A DNA stretch of 64,000 bases from Ferrithrix thermotolerans DSM 19514 (GTDB lineage Bacteria; Actinomycetota; Acidimicrobiia; Acidimicrobiales; Acidimicrobiaceae), in contig NZ_FQUL01000002.1 in NCBI RefSeq assembly GCF_900128965.1, positions 101,221 to 165,220 of the forward strand. The letters are read 5' to 3'. This document shows, piece by piece, positions 26,304-35,622 of this stretch. Position 1 is the stretch's first letter; each line of letters starts with the position of its first letter. Both the position numbers and the translations under genes were made by a program. The notes under the pieces are model-generated. The model made no database searches. It saw nothing but the letters and a program-made list of their open reading frames with translations, and was not told the origin of the DNA.

Positions 26304-27437
26304 TTATCCAACCGATCGTCGCATAGAGATGTTCAAGACCAATCCAATGGCCGCAAAGAACGTCAGCATCGCCGACCCTCCATAAGACATGAAGGGCAAG
26401 GGGATTCCCGTTATCGGCATGATCCCAACGGTCATACCAGCGTTCTGAAATACCGAGTACACAAAGAGACCAAAGATTCCAGCTGCTGTTAGCCGGCCAA
26501 GCGGATCTTTCGCTAGCCGCATCGCCCTGAAGATCCGATAACACACAAAACCAAAAGCTGCTATCAAAGATGCGGACCCCACGAACCCTAACTGTTCTCC
26601 AACTGCAGTGAAGATAAAGTCGGTCTGCTGTTCTGGGACGTAAGAAAGGTTGGTTTGGGTTCCCTGAAACAGTCCTTTCCCCCAAAACCCTCCTGAGCCA
26701 ATCGCAATCTTTGACTCTGTCAGGTTGTAACCGTTAGCGCCGAAGGGGTTCTTGTTTTGATTCAGGAAAGAGGTCAGTCTCGCTAGCTGAAACTTATGTA
26801 ACACGCCTAGGTGCACTATTAGATACACACCAAAGACCGCACCTATCGCCAACACCGCTAGGTAACGACCTGGAGTCCGATCAACTGCCAGCAGTGAAGC
26901 GCCAGTAATTCCAACGACCAGTCCCGTTCCTATGTCAGGTTGCTTAATGATCAACACCATAGGTATACCAACCATGATGAGGAGCTGGATGAGACTTTTG
27001 AGATTAAGAGGTCCCTCCAGGCTATCTATATAGTAAGCCATCGCAACTATGATCACGATCGACGCAAACTCTGAAGGCTGGAGCTGGAACGGCCCAAGTT
27101 GGTACCACCGTTGCGCGCCTAATGCCGTCTTTCCTATGTGAGGAATGTAGACGCCGACCAAGGCCAAGAGCAGACCACCGTACATCACGTACGCCACTGA
27201 AGAGATTCTTCGATAGTCGATAGTTGCAACTAAGATCATTACGCCTACCCCAAGAGCAACGTAGAGAGCTTGTCGCTCTAGGTAGTAGTACTGACTTATT
27301 CCCTGCTGGATCATGGAGTCTTTCGTTGCAGAGTACACCATCAAAACACCAAAGGCAGCGATCGCTACCGACACAATCGCCAGGGCGAAATCGAACTTCA
27401 AAACCCTTTCCCGGATCTGCTTTTTCCGGTCGTCCAT
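26304..27437 (-). CDS. rodA: rod-shape determining protein RodA (SEDS family)
   Basis: 377 residues from ATG 27437. Ten or so helices with KTALGAQRWYQLGPFQLQPSEFASIVIIVAM, IIKQPDIGTGLVVG, GKGLFQGTQTNLSYVPEQQTDFIFTAVGEQLGFVG and PITGIPLPFMSYGGSAML. It matches the common bacterial RodA and should polymerise glycan with a class-B PBP partner that is not in this window. Frame is open 20 codons further upstream, but MDDRKKQIRERVLKFD is the usual N-terminal form. The DUF151 gene follows at once and is likely co-transcribed. Confidence 0.92.
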   Translation of the reverse strand: MDDRKKQIRERVLKFDFALAIVSVAIAAFGVLMVYSATKDSMIQQGISQYYYLERQALYVALGVGVMILVATIDYRRISSVAYVMYGGLLLALVGVYIPHIGKTALGAQRWYQLGPFQLQPSEFASIVIIVAMAYYIDSLEGPLNLKSLIQLLIMVGIPMVLIIKQPDIGTGLVVGITGASLLAVDRTPGRYLAVLAIGAVFGVYLIVHLGVLHKFQLARLTSFLNQNKNPFGANGYNLTESKIAIGSGGFWGKGLFQGTQTNLSYVPEQQTDFIFTAVGEQLGFVGSASLIAAFGFVCYRIFRAMRLAKDPLGRLTAAGIFGLFVYSVFQNAGMTVGIMPITGIPLPFMSYGGSAMLTFFAAIGLVLNISMRRSVG

Positions 27438-27622
27438 CGTGAAAGTCACAGTAGCTAATGTAGTAGCTTTGCCGTAGAAACAACTTAGTAGACTCATAGA
27501 GAAAGAGGTTCTGCACTCCCTTTCGTAGCCGTAATCAGCTACATTTGTTAGTAAGGAGTCGAAGGCCTAGGTGTAACATTTTGGCGACTTTGGATCTAAG
27601 AGGGTCTAAACAGGAGTAGATG

Positions 27623-28726
27623 ATGAGCGTTTTCAAGCGGATGTCACAGGTTTTTCAGCAGAAGGCCAACGCCGCCCTAAACAAGGTTGAGAATCCCACG
27701 GAAGCTTTAGACCTGTCCTACCAGCAGATGTTGGAGAATCTCCAACAGGTTCGTCGCTCTATCGCCGATGTGTTGACCTCGCAAAAACGCCTTGAAGCGC
27801 AAAGAGCGTCCCTTCAGGCCCAATATGACAAACTTCAGGGACAAGCAAGGCAGGCTCTTCAACAAGGACAAGAAGATGTGGCGAAATTGGCGCTTACTCG
27901 AGCGCAGGAGGCTCAAAGAAACATAGCAGCCCTAGACCCCCAGATAAGTCAGCTACAGTCTCAAGAGCAGGCACTTGAAGAGACCGGAAGAAAGCTTCAA
28001 TCAAAGATCGAGGTGTTCAGAGCTCAGCGTGATACCATGAAAGCTCAATACACCGCTGCGAAGGCTTCCACGCAAGCTATGGAGTCTCTAAGTGGGTTAT
28101 CAGAGCAGATGACCGACGTAAATCTTATGTTGGATCGAGCCAAAGACAAGGTTGACGAAATGCAGGCGAGAGCGGCAGCGGTATCCCAGCTTTCAGACTC
28201 AGGGGTTTTAGACTCACCAAGTCTGGGTGGATCTGGAGATGACATTGAGGCCGCCCTCATGGCAGGGTCACCAACAAGCAGCGTAGATCTTCAGCTGGAA
28301 CAGATGAAGGCAGAGTTACAGTCTGCCAACCTAGCGTCGGGAACCTCTTCCCAGTTGGAGAGTGGTCAAGGGTCAGACACAAACAAGGATTCGTCTTCTC
28401 CGACCACCGCTGCTCTGAGTCAGTCAAACACTATCGTTATCCGAATCGCTGGGGAGAGCCGCTATCGGGTTCCAGCAACGATCCGCCCGGCACTGGAGGG
28501 ACTAGATACCGCAATGGAGATGGCGATATCTCAGTCCGATGAGAACGCCTTCACTAAGTTGGCTTCTCAGCTTGCAAAGCTGATCAGGGGGTCTGGAACG
28601 GAGTTGAGCGACGCTGACCTTAGCGCATCGGACCTTGTGGTTCCGGCACCAGATATGTCGATCGCAGATGCTCTCAAGATTTTAGGCGCCGAGGACTCCG
28701 CTGACGCTGATCAACAGCCCAACTAG
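27623..28726 (+). CDS. pspA: PspA/IM30-family protein with a C-terminal PspAA domain
   Basis: 367 residues. Residues 1-220 are the long coiled-coil PspA/IM30 domain (SVFKRMSQVFQQKANAALN, then heptad-rich helices). A Ser/Thr/Gln-rich linker follows (about 235-270). The C-terminal ~90 residues (NTIVIRIAGESRYRVPATIR ... LSDADLSASDLVVPAPDMSIADALKIL) look like the PspAA domain, usually a separate partner protein. PspA guards the membrane under envelope stress. AGGAG is six bases before ATG 27623; an ATG at 27620 is three bases nearer and less likely. Confidence 0.9.
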   Translation: MSVFKRMSQVFQQKANAALNKVENPTEALDLSYQQMLENLQQVRRSIADVLTSQKRLEAQRASLQAQYDKLQGQARQALQQGQEDVAKLALTRAQEAQRNIAALDPQISQLQSQEQALEETGRKLQSKIEVFRAQRDTMKAQYTAAKASTQAMESLSGLSEQMTDVNLMLDRAKDKVDEMQARAAAVSQLSDSGVLDSPSLGGSGDDIEAALMAGSPTSSVDLQLEQMKAELQSANLASGTSSQLESGQGSDTNKDSSSPTTAALSQSNTIVIRIAGESRYRVPATIRPALEGLDTAMEMAISQSDENAFTKLASQLAKLIRGSGTELSDADLSASDLVVPAPDMSIADALKILGAEDSADADQQPN

Positions 28727-28849
28727 TAGAAGTCACACAATAACAGCTAAGGGCACATCTAGGCAGAAGAGACGACTGGATCAAAGAGCTACTACATTCA
28801 AGCGCATTCTCACCTAGATCGACGCTTACAACTTACCGTTTAGGAAACT

Positions 28850-30478
28850 ATGGATCAAGACTATAACCTAGCAGAGTACAGCCCGAGGTTAATCGCAGAA
28901 CAAACCAATAGGCGAAGAACCTTTGCCATCATCAGCCACCCCGACGCAGGCAAGACTACCCTAACCGAGAAGTTTCTTCTCTTTAGCGGAGCAGTTATCG
29001 AGGCCGGGTCGATCAAGGCTAGGCAAGGGCGCCGCGCAGCAAGGTCGGACTGGATGGCGATTGAACAGCAGAGAGGAATCTCGATATCTTCTACAGTCAT
29101 GCAGTTTGAGTACCGTTCGCATACCTTCAACCTTCTTGACACCCCTGGACACCGGGACTTCTCGGAGGACACCTATAGGGTCTTAAGTGCCTGTGACTCA
29201 GCGGTTATGGTCCTAGACGTTGCTAAGGGGATTGAGCCTCAGACACTCAAGCTCTTTGAGGTGTGCCGCTCCCAAAACCTTCCAATAGTTACCTTCTTGA
29301 ATAAGTACGACAGACCAGGACGAGATCCGCTTGAGCTAATCGATGAGATCGAGGAGATGATAGGGCTCCAGCCAACCCCAATAACCTGGCCTGTGGGTCC
29401 CCCTGGAAACTTTCTCGGTGTCATAGATCGACACGACAAAACCTTCATCACCTATGAACGAACTGCAAGAGGCGCCCACATTGGAGCCGAGCAAAAGACG
29501 ACTATTGAAGATGCGAGAGACCGAATCGGCACTCATATCGAAAAGGCTGTCGAGGAGTGTTCTCTACTGGAAGAGGTAGGCGCAAACTTCGACAGAGAGT
29601 CTTTCCTGCAAGGAAAAAGTAGTCCCCTCTTTGTCGGTTCGGCTCTCACCAACTTTGGCGTAAAGCACCTTCTCGACGCAGTTGCAACCTTGTCTCCACC
29701 ACCAGGCGAACGGCTAGACGATGAAGGCAACGTTCGCTCAGTAACAGCTCCGTTTTCAGGCTTTGTCTTTAAGATGCAGGCAAATATGAACCCCAGTCAT
29801 CGTGACCATGTAGCATTTGTTCGAGTTTGCTCAGGCGCTTTCATAAGGGGAATGACTGTGGTGAACGCAGAGACAAAGAGACCCTTTGCCACCAAGTATG
29901 CAACGACGATGTTTGGAAACGAAAGATCCACATTAGAGGTTGCCTTTCCAGGAGATATCGTCGGCCTTGTCAACGCAAGCGAACTCCGGATAGGAGATAC
30001 CTTGTACCTTGATGAGCCTGTAAAGTATCCTGAGCTGATCACTTTCGCTCCGGAGCTTTTCGCCTACATCCGCTCTACAGACACCGCAAAGTCCAAGCAG
30101 TTTAAAAAGGGGCTGGAGCAGCTAGAGAGGGAGGGAGTCATACAGGTACTATTCGACCCAAAGCAACCCAATACCCCGTTGCTTGGAGCCGTTGGCGAGA
30201 TGCAGTTCGATGTTTTGACCTATCGTTTGGAGTCTGAGTTTCAAGCGAAAGTAGAGCTACGAAGAACCTCTTATCGGTTTGTACGTTTAACCGACGAGCC
30301 TACGTCTGCTGCTTTGGATAAGCTCGGAGGTGTGCTGGTTGCGCACCGTAGCGACGGAGAGCTTCTAGCCCTTTTTGAAAACGAGTTCCGCCTAAAGCGA
30401 ATTCAAAGCGACCATCCCGACTGGAATCTTGAACCTCTAGTTGGATCGGGAAGCGCTGAAGGCTATTTGGGAAGATAA
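28850..30478 (+). CDS. prfC: peptide chain release factor 3 (RF3)
   Basis: 542 residues, translational GTPase. G1 SHPDAGKTTLTEK (about 29-41), G2 region with the GISISSTVMQF insert, G3 LDTPGHRDFSEDTYR and G4 NKYDRPGRDP are intact. The C-terminal part with VGEMQFDVLTYRLESEF is typical of RF3 and separates it from EF-G. It recycles RF1/RF2 after termination. A TAGGA element precedes ATG 28850. Stands alone, convergent with the pilus genes. Confidence 0.95.
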   Translation: MDQDYNLAEYSPRLIAEQTNRRRTFAIISHPDAGKTTLTEKFLLFSGAVIEAGSIKARQGRRAARSDWMAIEQQRGISISSTVMQFEYRSHTFNLLDTPGHRDFSEDTYRVLSACDSAVMVLDVAKGIEPQTLKLFEVCRSQNLPIVTFLNKYDRPGRDPLELIDEIEEMIGLQPTPITWPVGPPGNFLGVIDRHDKTFITYERTARGAHIGAEQKTTIEDARDRIGTHIEKAVEECSLLEEVGANFDRESFLQGKSSPLFVGSALTNFGVKHLLDAVATLSPPPGERLDDEGNVRSVTAPFSGFVFKMQANMNPSHRDHVAFVRVCSGAFIRGMTVVNAETKRPFATKYATTMFGNERSTLEVAFPGDIVGLVNASELRIGDTLYLDEPVKYPELITFAPELFAYIRSTDTAKSKQFKKGLEQLEREGVIQVLFDPKQPNTPLLGAVGEMQFDVLTYRLESEFQAKVELRRTSYRFVRLTDEPTSAALDKLGGVLVAHRSDGELLALFENEFRLKRIQSDHPDWNLEPLVGSGSAEGYLGR

Positions 30479-30655
30479 CTAAATACACCACGTATATAGC
30501 CATAGCTACCCGATATGTGAGATAGCGACTGGAGATACCTGCTACCTAAGGCGATTTCACAAAGTAATGGTGCTACGGCTTTCGCGAACCGCCTTACATA
30601 CACCCCTTTAGATCCTGAACCGCCTTTTATCTTGGATGAACTCTCGACTGAAAGA

Positions 30656-31876
30656 TCAGTTGATGAGCTTGTAGACGTTGAACATCGGCAGATAGAGCGA
30701 GATCACCATAGAACCAACCACAGATCCCAGAATCACTATTAGGACCGGCTCAAGGAGAGAAGATAGTGACGCTACCATGGCTTCTACCTCACTCTCATAA
30801 AATGATGCTACTTTGTCTAACATGTCGTCGACTCCACCTGTCTCTTCCCCCACAGACACCATCTGAGTAACCATCGGCGGAAAAATAGGGTGAAGTGCCA
30901 TACGCCTCGCCAAGGGTTCCCCCTGCTTCACACCCACTTCAATGTCACTCACAGCCTCAACCATCTTGACATTTCCCGCTGCCTCTGCGGTAATTGAAAG
31001 TGAGTTCAAGATTGGGACTCCTGAGCGCAAAAGCGAAGCCAAAGTTCTTGAGAACCGAACTACAGCGTACTTATGAGCTAACTTGCCAAAGATCGGAATC
31101 TTTAGAACGAGACGGTCTAGTATCTCTCGACCTCTCTTAGATCTTCGGAACCTTATAAAGCCAATCGTTGCACCTACGTAAAAGAGTATCACTAGCGGCA
31201 GGTAAGCAACAAAGATGTGAGAGACCGCCATAAGTATCCTCGTAGGTAGCGGTAGCTGTCCATGCAGAGATGCAAAGATCTTTTTGAAAGTAGGGATGAC
31301 AAAGATCATCATGGCGGTAAGAATCAGGATAACCAGCACTAGCACCGCAACCGGATAGGTCATGGCAGACTTCATCTTTCTCCTAATCTCAACCTGTTTC
31401 TCCAAAGTATTTGACAGGCGCAGTAGCACCTCGTCCAATACACCACCGGACTCGCCCGAGCGCACCATCGCAACAAATAGATGATCAAAAACCTTGGGAT
31501 GTTTGCTTAGAGCGGCCGAAAGCGAGGAACCCCTCTCAATGTCCACTTTGACCTGCTGAAGAACCTTCTGGAAGTTTGGATTCTCGGACTGGACCACGAG
31601 TATGTTTAGAGCCCTAAGTAACGTGAGTCCAGAACTTATCATCGTCGCAAATTGTCTACAGAAAACTGCGACGTCTTTAGGAGTAATACGATCGGTCAGT
31701 CCCGGAATCTTGATCTCGGTCTTAGCCAGAGACGACTTTGACTTCGTTACCGAGACCGGAGTAAAACCCATCTCCTTCAGACGGGCTACAACCAGTTCCT
31801 GGCTGTCTGCTTCAACCTTCCCATCAAGTACGTTTCCCGCCTTATCGCGAGCTTTATATGCGTATGTTTCCAACAA
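30656..31876 (-). CDS. pilC: type IV pilus / type II secretion inner-membrane platform protein PilC
   Basis: 406 residues. Two copies of the T2SSF domain (about 70-195 and 275-395) with three helices; marks include FCRQFATMISSGLTLLRALNIL and its repeat FSRTLASLLRSGVPILNSLSI, PPMVTQMVSVGEETGGVDDMLDKVA and the end VILGSVVGSMVISLYLPMFNVYKLI. It anchors the motor ATPases to the pilus base. TTG start, 23-base overlap with pilT. Third in pilB-pilT-pilC. Confidence 0.95.
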   Translation of the reverse strand: MLETYAYKARDKAGNVLDGKVEADSQELVVARLKEMGFTPVSVTKSKSSLAKTEIKIPGLTDRITPKDVAVFCRQFATMISSGLTLLRALNILVVQSENPNFQKVLQQVKVDIERGSSLSAALSKHPKVFDHLFVAMVRSGESGGVLDEVLLRLSNTLEKQVEIRRKMKSAMTYPVAVLVLVILILTAMMIFVIPTFKKIFASLHGQLPLPTRILMAVSHIFVAYLPLVILFYVGATIGFIRFRRSKRGREILDRLVLKIPIFGKLAHKYAVVRFSRTLASLLRSGVPILNSLSITAEAAGNVKMVEAVSDIEVGVKQGEPLARRMALHPIFPPMVTQMVSVGEETGGVDDMLDKVASFYESEVEAMVASLSSLLEPVLIVILGSVVGSMVISLYLPMFNVYKLIN

Positions 31877-32960
31877 CTCCGTTACCCGATCCCAAGAGTC
31901 GCCTAACCTCTTCGGGGCTAGACGAAGCCGATAGTGCTGCCTTTAGTGTTACCTTTCCCTGTTGATGGAGTTTGGCCAGACATGAGTCCATCGTCTGCAT
32001 GCCGAACTGAGCTCCAGCCTGCATCGCAGAGTAGATCTGATGCGTCTTGCCCTCCCGAATAAGATTTCGAACCGCAGGAGTCCCCACGACAACCTCAACT
32101 GCGGCTACTCTCCCTCTTCCACTTGCGTGAGGGAGCAGCTGCTGAGTAACGATCCCTTGTATCGTTGAGGCAAGCTGGATCCTGACTTGAGACTGCTGGT
32201 TCGTGGGAAATATATCGATCATACGATCGATCGCCTGGGGCGCATCTTGTGTATGTAGAGAACCCATCACAAGATGACCTGTCTCAGCAGCCGTAATTGC
32301 CGAGGATACAGTCTCCAGATCTCTCATCTCTCCCACCAGTATTACGTCGGGGTCCTGACGCAAAACATGACGAAGTGCGCTAGCGAAAGACTTGGTGTCG
32401 GTACCTACTTCACGCTGGTCCACTAAAGAGCGTTTCGACGAGTGCAAAAACTCGATAGGGTCCTCAATGGTGACTATATGGGACGGTCTAGAGGAGTTGA
32501 TCTGGTCCACGATCGCCGCCAATGTTGTCGACTTACCAGAGCCTGTTGGACCCGTGACGATGACAAGCCCCCTTGGAAGCTCAGCAAACGATGACACGAC
32601 AGATGGGAGCCCAAGTTCCTCCACGGAGGCGATCTGATAGGGTATGAACCTAAATACTGTACCTATACTGCCCCTCTGCCTCAGGACATTCATTCTAAAA
32701 CGGCCCAAGTTGACAACTGAGTAAGAGGTGTCGAGTTCCAGGTTCTCCTCAAAGCGCTCACGCTGACTTTGAGTGAGCACAGAGTAGACCATCTCCTGGA
32801 GAACTCTAGGCGGTATCGGGGGGAGGTCTTCTCGTTGCGTGAGGTCTCCATCGACTCTAAAGTTAGGCGGGCTACCTGCAGAGAGATGAAGATCGGAACC
32901 GCCTACCGATACCAGATAGCTAAGTAGTTCATTTATGTGAGCAGGGTAAGACTCTAACAA
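31854..32960 (-). CDS. pilT: pilus retraction ATPase PilT
   Basis: 368 residues. N-terminal PAS-like part with GGSDLHLSAGSPP, Walker A GPTGSGKST (137-145), the Asp box VTIEDPIEFLH, Walker B DVILVGEMRD, and the His box GSLHTQDAPQAIDRMIDIF. The C-terminal AIRNLIREGK-type motif is VRNLIREGKTHQIYSAMQ, the PilT signature. It powers pilus retraction (twitching, DNA uptake). TTG start behind GAGAGGAAG. Confidence 0.95.
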   Translation of the reverse strand: MLESYPAHINELLSYLVSVGGSDLHLSAGSPPNFRVDGDLTQREDLPPIPPRVLQEMVYSVLTQSQRERFEENLELDTSYSVVNLGRFRMNVLRQRGSIGTVFRFIPYQIASVEELGLPSVVSSFAELPRGLVIVTGPTGSGKSTTLAAIVDQINSSRPSHIVTIEDPIEFLHSSKRSLVDQREVGTDTKSFASALRHVLRQDPDVILVGEMRDLETVSSAITAAETGHLVMGSLHTQDAPQAIDRMIDIFPTNQQSQVRIQLASTIQGIVTQQLLPHASGRGRVAAVEVVVGTPAVRNLIREGKTHQIYSAMQAGAQFGMQTMDSCLAKLHQQGKVTLKAALSASSSPEEVRRLLGSGNGVVGNIRI

Positions 32961-33040
32961 CTTCCTCTCCTCGTTTGATCATGAGGATCGAGGTTCTTCG
33001 ATGTGCCAGCGAACTTACTCACAGTCTTTCTTTCGGCAAC

Positions 33041-34768
33041 TCATGCTACAACCCTTAGAATCTCCTCTAGAGAAGTTGTTCCGCTCGCCACGTGCAGCAA
33101 TCCGACACTTTTCATGTCGATCATCCCAGCTTTTAGTGCCAGATGTCTAACCGCGTCGGTCTGGGCTCCTTCAGCGATAGCTCGCTCAAGATCTTCCTCC
33201 ACCGTCATCACCTCATGAATCGCAATCCTTCCCCTAAAACCGGTATTGGAACACTGGCGACAACCCTTGGCTCTGTAGATCACCTCCGGAACGGCCATTT
33301 CATCAAAGTTCCAACCGACCCCGGCGAGGTCAGACTCGCTTGGTTTGAGCGGCACCTTACAGTTATCACAGAGACGCCTTGCTAGTCTCTGAGCGACGAC
33401 GCAGTCGAGGGCAGACGCTATCAGAAAGGGTTCTACACCCATCTCCGACAGACGAGATGGGGTGGATGCAGCATCGTTGGTATGAAGTGACGAGAGTACG
33501 AGGTGACCCGTTAGCGCAGCCTCTACCGCTATCGAAGCTGTCTCTCGATCTCTGATCTCACCTACCAGGATAACGTCAGGATCAGAACGAAGGATAGACC
33601 TAAGCGCATTTGCAAAGCTAAGTCCTGCCTTGTTGTGAACCTGGACCTGATTGATACCAGGAAGTCTGTACTCGACCGGGTCCTCCACCGTTATGATGTT
33701 GCGCTGGGTCTCGTTCAAGATGTTGATCGTTGCGTAGAGGGTCGTAGATTTCCCCGAACCCGTAGGTCCTGTAACCAGGATCGTTCCCCATGGCTTTTTA
33801 AATGACCTCTCGAACCTAGACAGCGACTCGGCAGTAAAGCCGAGTTCACCAAGTGAGAACTGCGCCCGGGTCTTGTCCAAGATCCTAATTACTACCTTTT
33901 CACCCTCCACGGTGGGTAAGGTGGCCACCCTAAGATCAACCTCTTTCCCATCGATCCTAAGCGTGATTCTTCCGTCTTGTGGTACTCTTCTCTCTGCGAT
34001 ATTGAGACCAGCCATGAGTTTCAAACGGGTGACAATTCCGCTTTGTAGCGCCTTAGGAACCCGAGTCACTTCATGAAGCACGCCGTCAATGCGAAATCTA
34101 ATACGAATATCGTTCTGTTGAGGTTCGATATGGATGTCAGAGGCACGATCCAAGGCTGCCTGTGAGATTGTCATATTGACAAGGCGAATAATTGGGGCGT
34201 CATCGACGATCTCCGTTACATCGCTATCAAGAGGGTTAGCTCCTCCAGCCTCCTCACTAGCAGCCAGAGCCGTAGTCTCAAGGGCCTCCTCGCTAAGGTG
34301 CTGCTGACGTTCGACAAGTGCAACCAATTGACTCCACGGCGCCACAACAACCCGAACATCAGTTTTGGTGATAGCACGAACGTCGTCCAAAGCAACAACG
34401 TTTGTCGGATCCGCCATCGCAAGCAATATACGTTCACCTTGACGGGCGAATGGCAGCACCGCATACTTCTTGCACATCTGTATTGGAATCAAAGACACCA
34501 CTGAGTCGTCAACCGTTACACCTGAAAGATCGACGAAGTCAAGTCCGAGTCGAGATGCCAAAAACTGACCAAGTGTGACCTCGTTGACGACTCCTTTTTC
34601 GAGTAGATAGGGAATTAACGCTCGTTGTGAACGGCTTTGCTCCGAGAGGATAACCCTTAGGGTCTGCTCATCTATTATTCGTGCAAGGATTAGACCTCTC
34701 GCCAAAGGCGACAGGTCCCTACCAGGTGTTATCGTTGTTTGGTTAGACGCCGCCGTTGCTTCATCCAC
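33041..34768 (-). CDS. pilB: pilus assembly ATPase PilB / GspE
   Basis: 575 residues. An N-terminal MshEN-type region (about 20-160, often a c-di-GMP binder in relatives) leads to the motor: RASDIHIEPQQNDIRIRFRIDG, Walker A GPTGSGKST (334-342), Walker B DVILVGEIRD (398-407) and HTNDAAS. The tetracysteine zinc site is intact (C467-x2-C470 and CRQCSNTGFRGR). It extends the pilus. Pilin, prepilin peptidase and secretin-like parts are not in the window. With two c-di-GMP enzymes nearby, control by c-di-GMP is possible but not shown. Confidence 0.95.
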   Translation of the reverse strand: MDEATAASNQTTITPGRDLSPLARGLILARIIDEQTLRVILSEQSRSQRALIPYLLEKGVVNEVTLGQFLASRLGLDFVDLSGVTVDDSVVSLIPIQMCKKYAVLPFARQGERILLAMADPTNVVALDDVRAITKTDVRVVVAPWSQLVALVERQQHLSEEALETTALAASEEAGGANPLDSDVTEIVDDAPIIRLVNMTISQAALDRASDIHIEPQQNDIRIRFRIDGVLHEVTRVPKALQSGIVTRLKLMAGLNIAERRVPQDGRITLRIDGKEVDLRVATLPTVEGEKVVIRILDKTRAQFSLGELGFTAESLSRFERSFKKPWGTILVTGPTGSGKSTTLYATINILNETQRNIITVEDPVEYRLPGINQVQVHNKAGLSFANALRSILRSDPDVILVGEIRDRETASIAVEAALTGHLVLSSLHTNDAASTPSRLSEMGVEPFLIASALDCVVAQRLARRLCDNCKVPLKPSESDLAGVGWNFDEMAVPEVIYRAKGCRQCSNTGFRGRIAIHEVMTVEEDLERAIAEGAQTDAVRHLALKAGMIDMKSVGLLHVASGTTSLEEILRVVA

Positions 34769-35622
34769 AACTCGCTATCGACTCGATAAGGCTTTGACCT
34801 AAGCAAATTATCAAAGAGCGAGAGGGTATCGAAGGGAATATCGACCCCTGTTTCACCTATGCGTGTTATCAAGGTTGTAGATTACTATAACGCCGGTCGC
34901 CAGCAGGTGGCGGACTCCTTAGTTAACAGCTTGTCGCACGGTCATGACCATCCAGCCGAGATCCCAAAGGAGAAAATTCATTCGGCAACAGTTCCAGCGG
35001 AAAATTTACGCATACTGAAGCTGTGGTCCACGAGATGTGCACGGCAGGTTATACAAGTAGGCACGACACTTGAGGCCAATCATAGTTTGTAGAGCGATTA
35101 GGTCTTTGAGAAGCAAATCATCGCTATCCCTAGCTGTCATCTTTACACTAATAACGCTGAAGCAAATTGGTCTTATACACACCTTATCTTTGTGATAGGT
35201 ACCTGTGATGCCAACATAGATCGCCAGCCTAAAGCGCTTTAGGAGTCAAGACCACGATACCCAGATGAATCTGTAAAGACAGTTGCCTCTACAGTTTCCG
35301 CCAGTTCTTAGCTACCTACCTTGGCTATCTCCCTTGTTCGTAGGTGATATCGGGGTCAAAAACGGTGGTAGACTGGTGCGTAAAGTACTTACCGAGTCGG
35401 CAATAAGTAGCCTCGCAGAAGATCAAGATTTTTATAGAACCTACTAGCTCAAGTTCTTTTACGAGATGCCTCAGCCTAAGATGGGCTGGGCGGTTGACGT
35501 ATCTGAGCGCAAATCGCTTTGACAAAGGAAGCCAATCCGTAGATCAGCTACTCTCATACTGTAGACCACGGTCTCTCCATCTTTACAGCTAGGTCGTATC
35601 AGGATCGGCGAGAGCCATCCAA
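34769..35622. other. 850-base gap without a confident gene
   Basis: This is the longest gene-free stretch. Two short frames exist (34860-35092 plus, 77 codons; 35325-35525 minus, 66 codons), neither with a ribosome site or known motif. I see no tRNA-like fold. It may hold a decayed gene or an RNA; nothing can be supported. Confidence 0.5.

Noticed and set aside
25747..26685. 312-codon version of the DUF151 gene
   Set aside because: Its first ~128 codons lie inside rodA in another frame and look like a shadow; GTG 26301 right after rodA is the sensible start.
30545..30630. Repeated AACCGCCTT and an AAGGCG/CGCCTT pair after prfC
   Set aside because: Short words, long loop, no clear hairpin or T run; could be chance.
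34850..34870. Single TTTCACC in the pilB upstream gap as a Pho site
   Set aside because: No second unit at 11-base spacing.
35325..35525. 66-codon minus-strand frame in the pilB-aroE gap as a gene or transposase remnant
   Set aside because: No ribosome site and no motif I can match.
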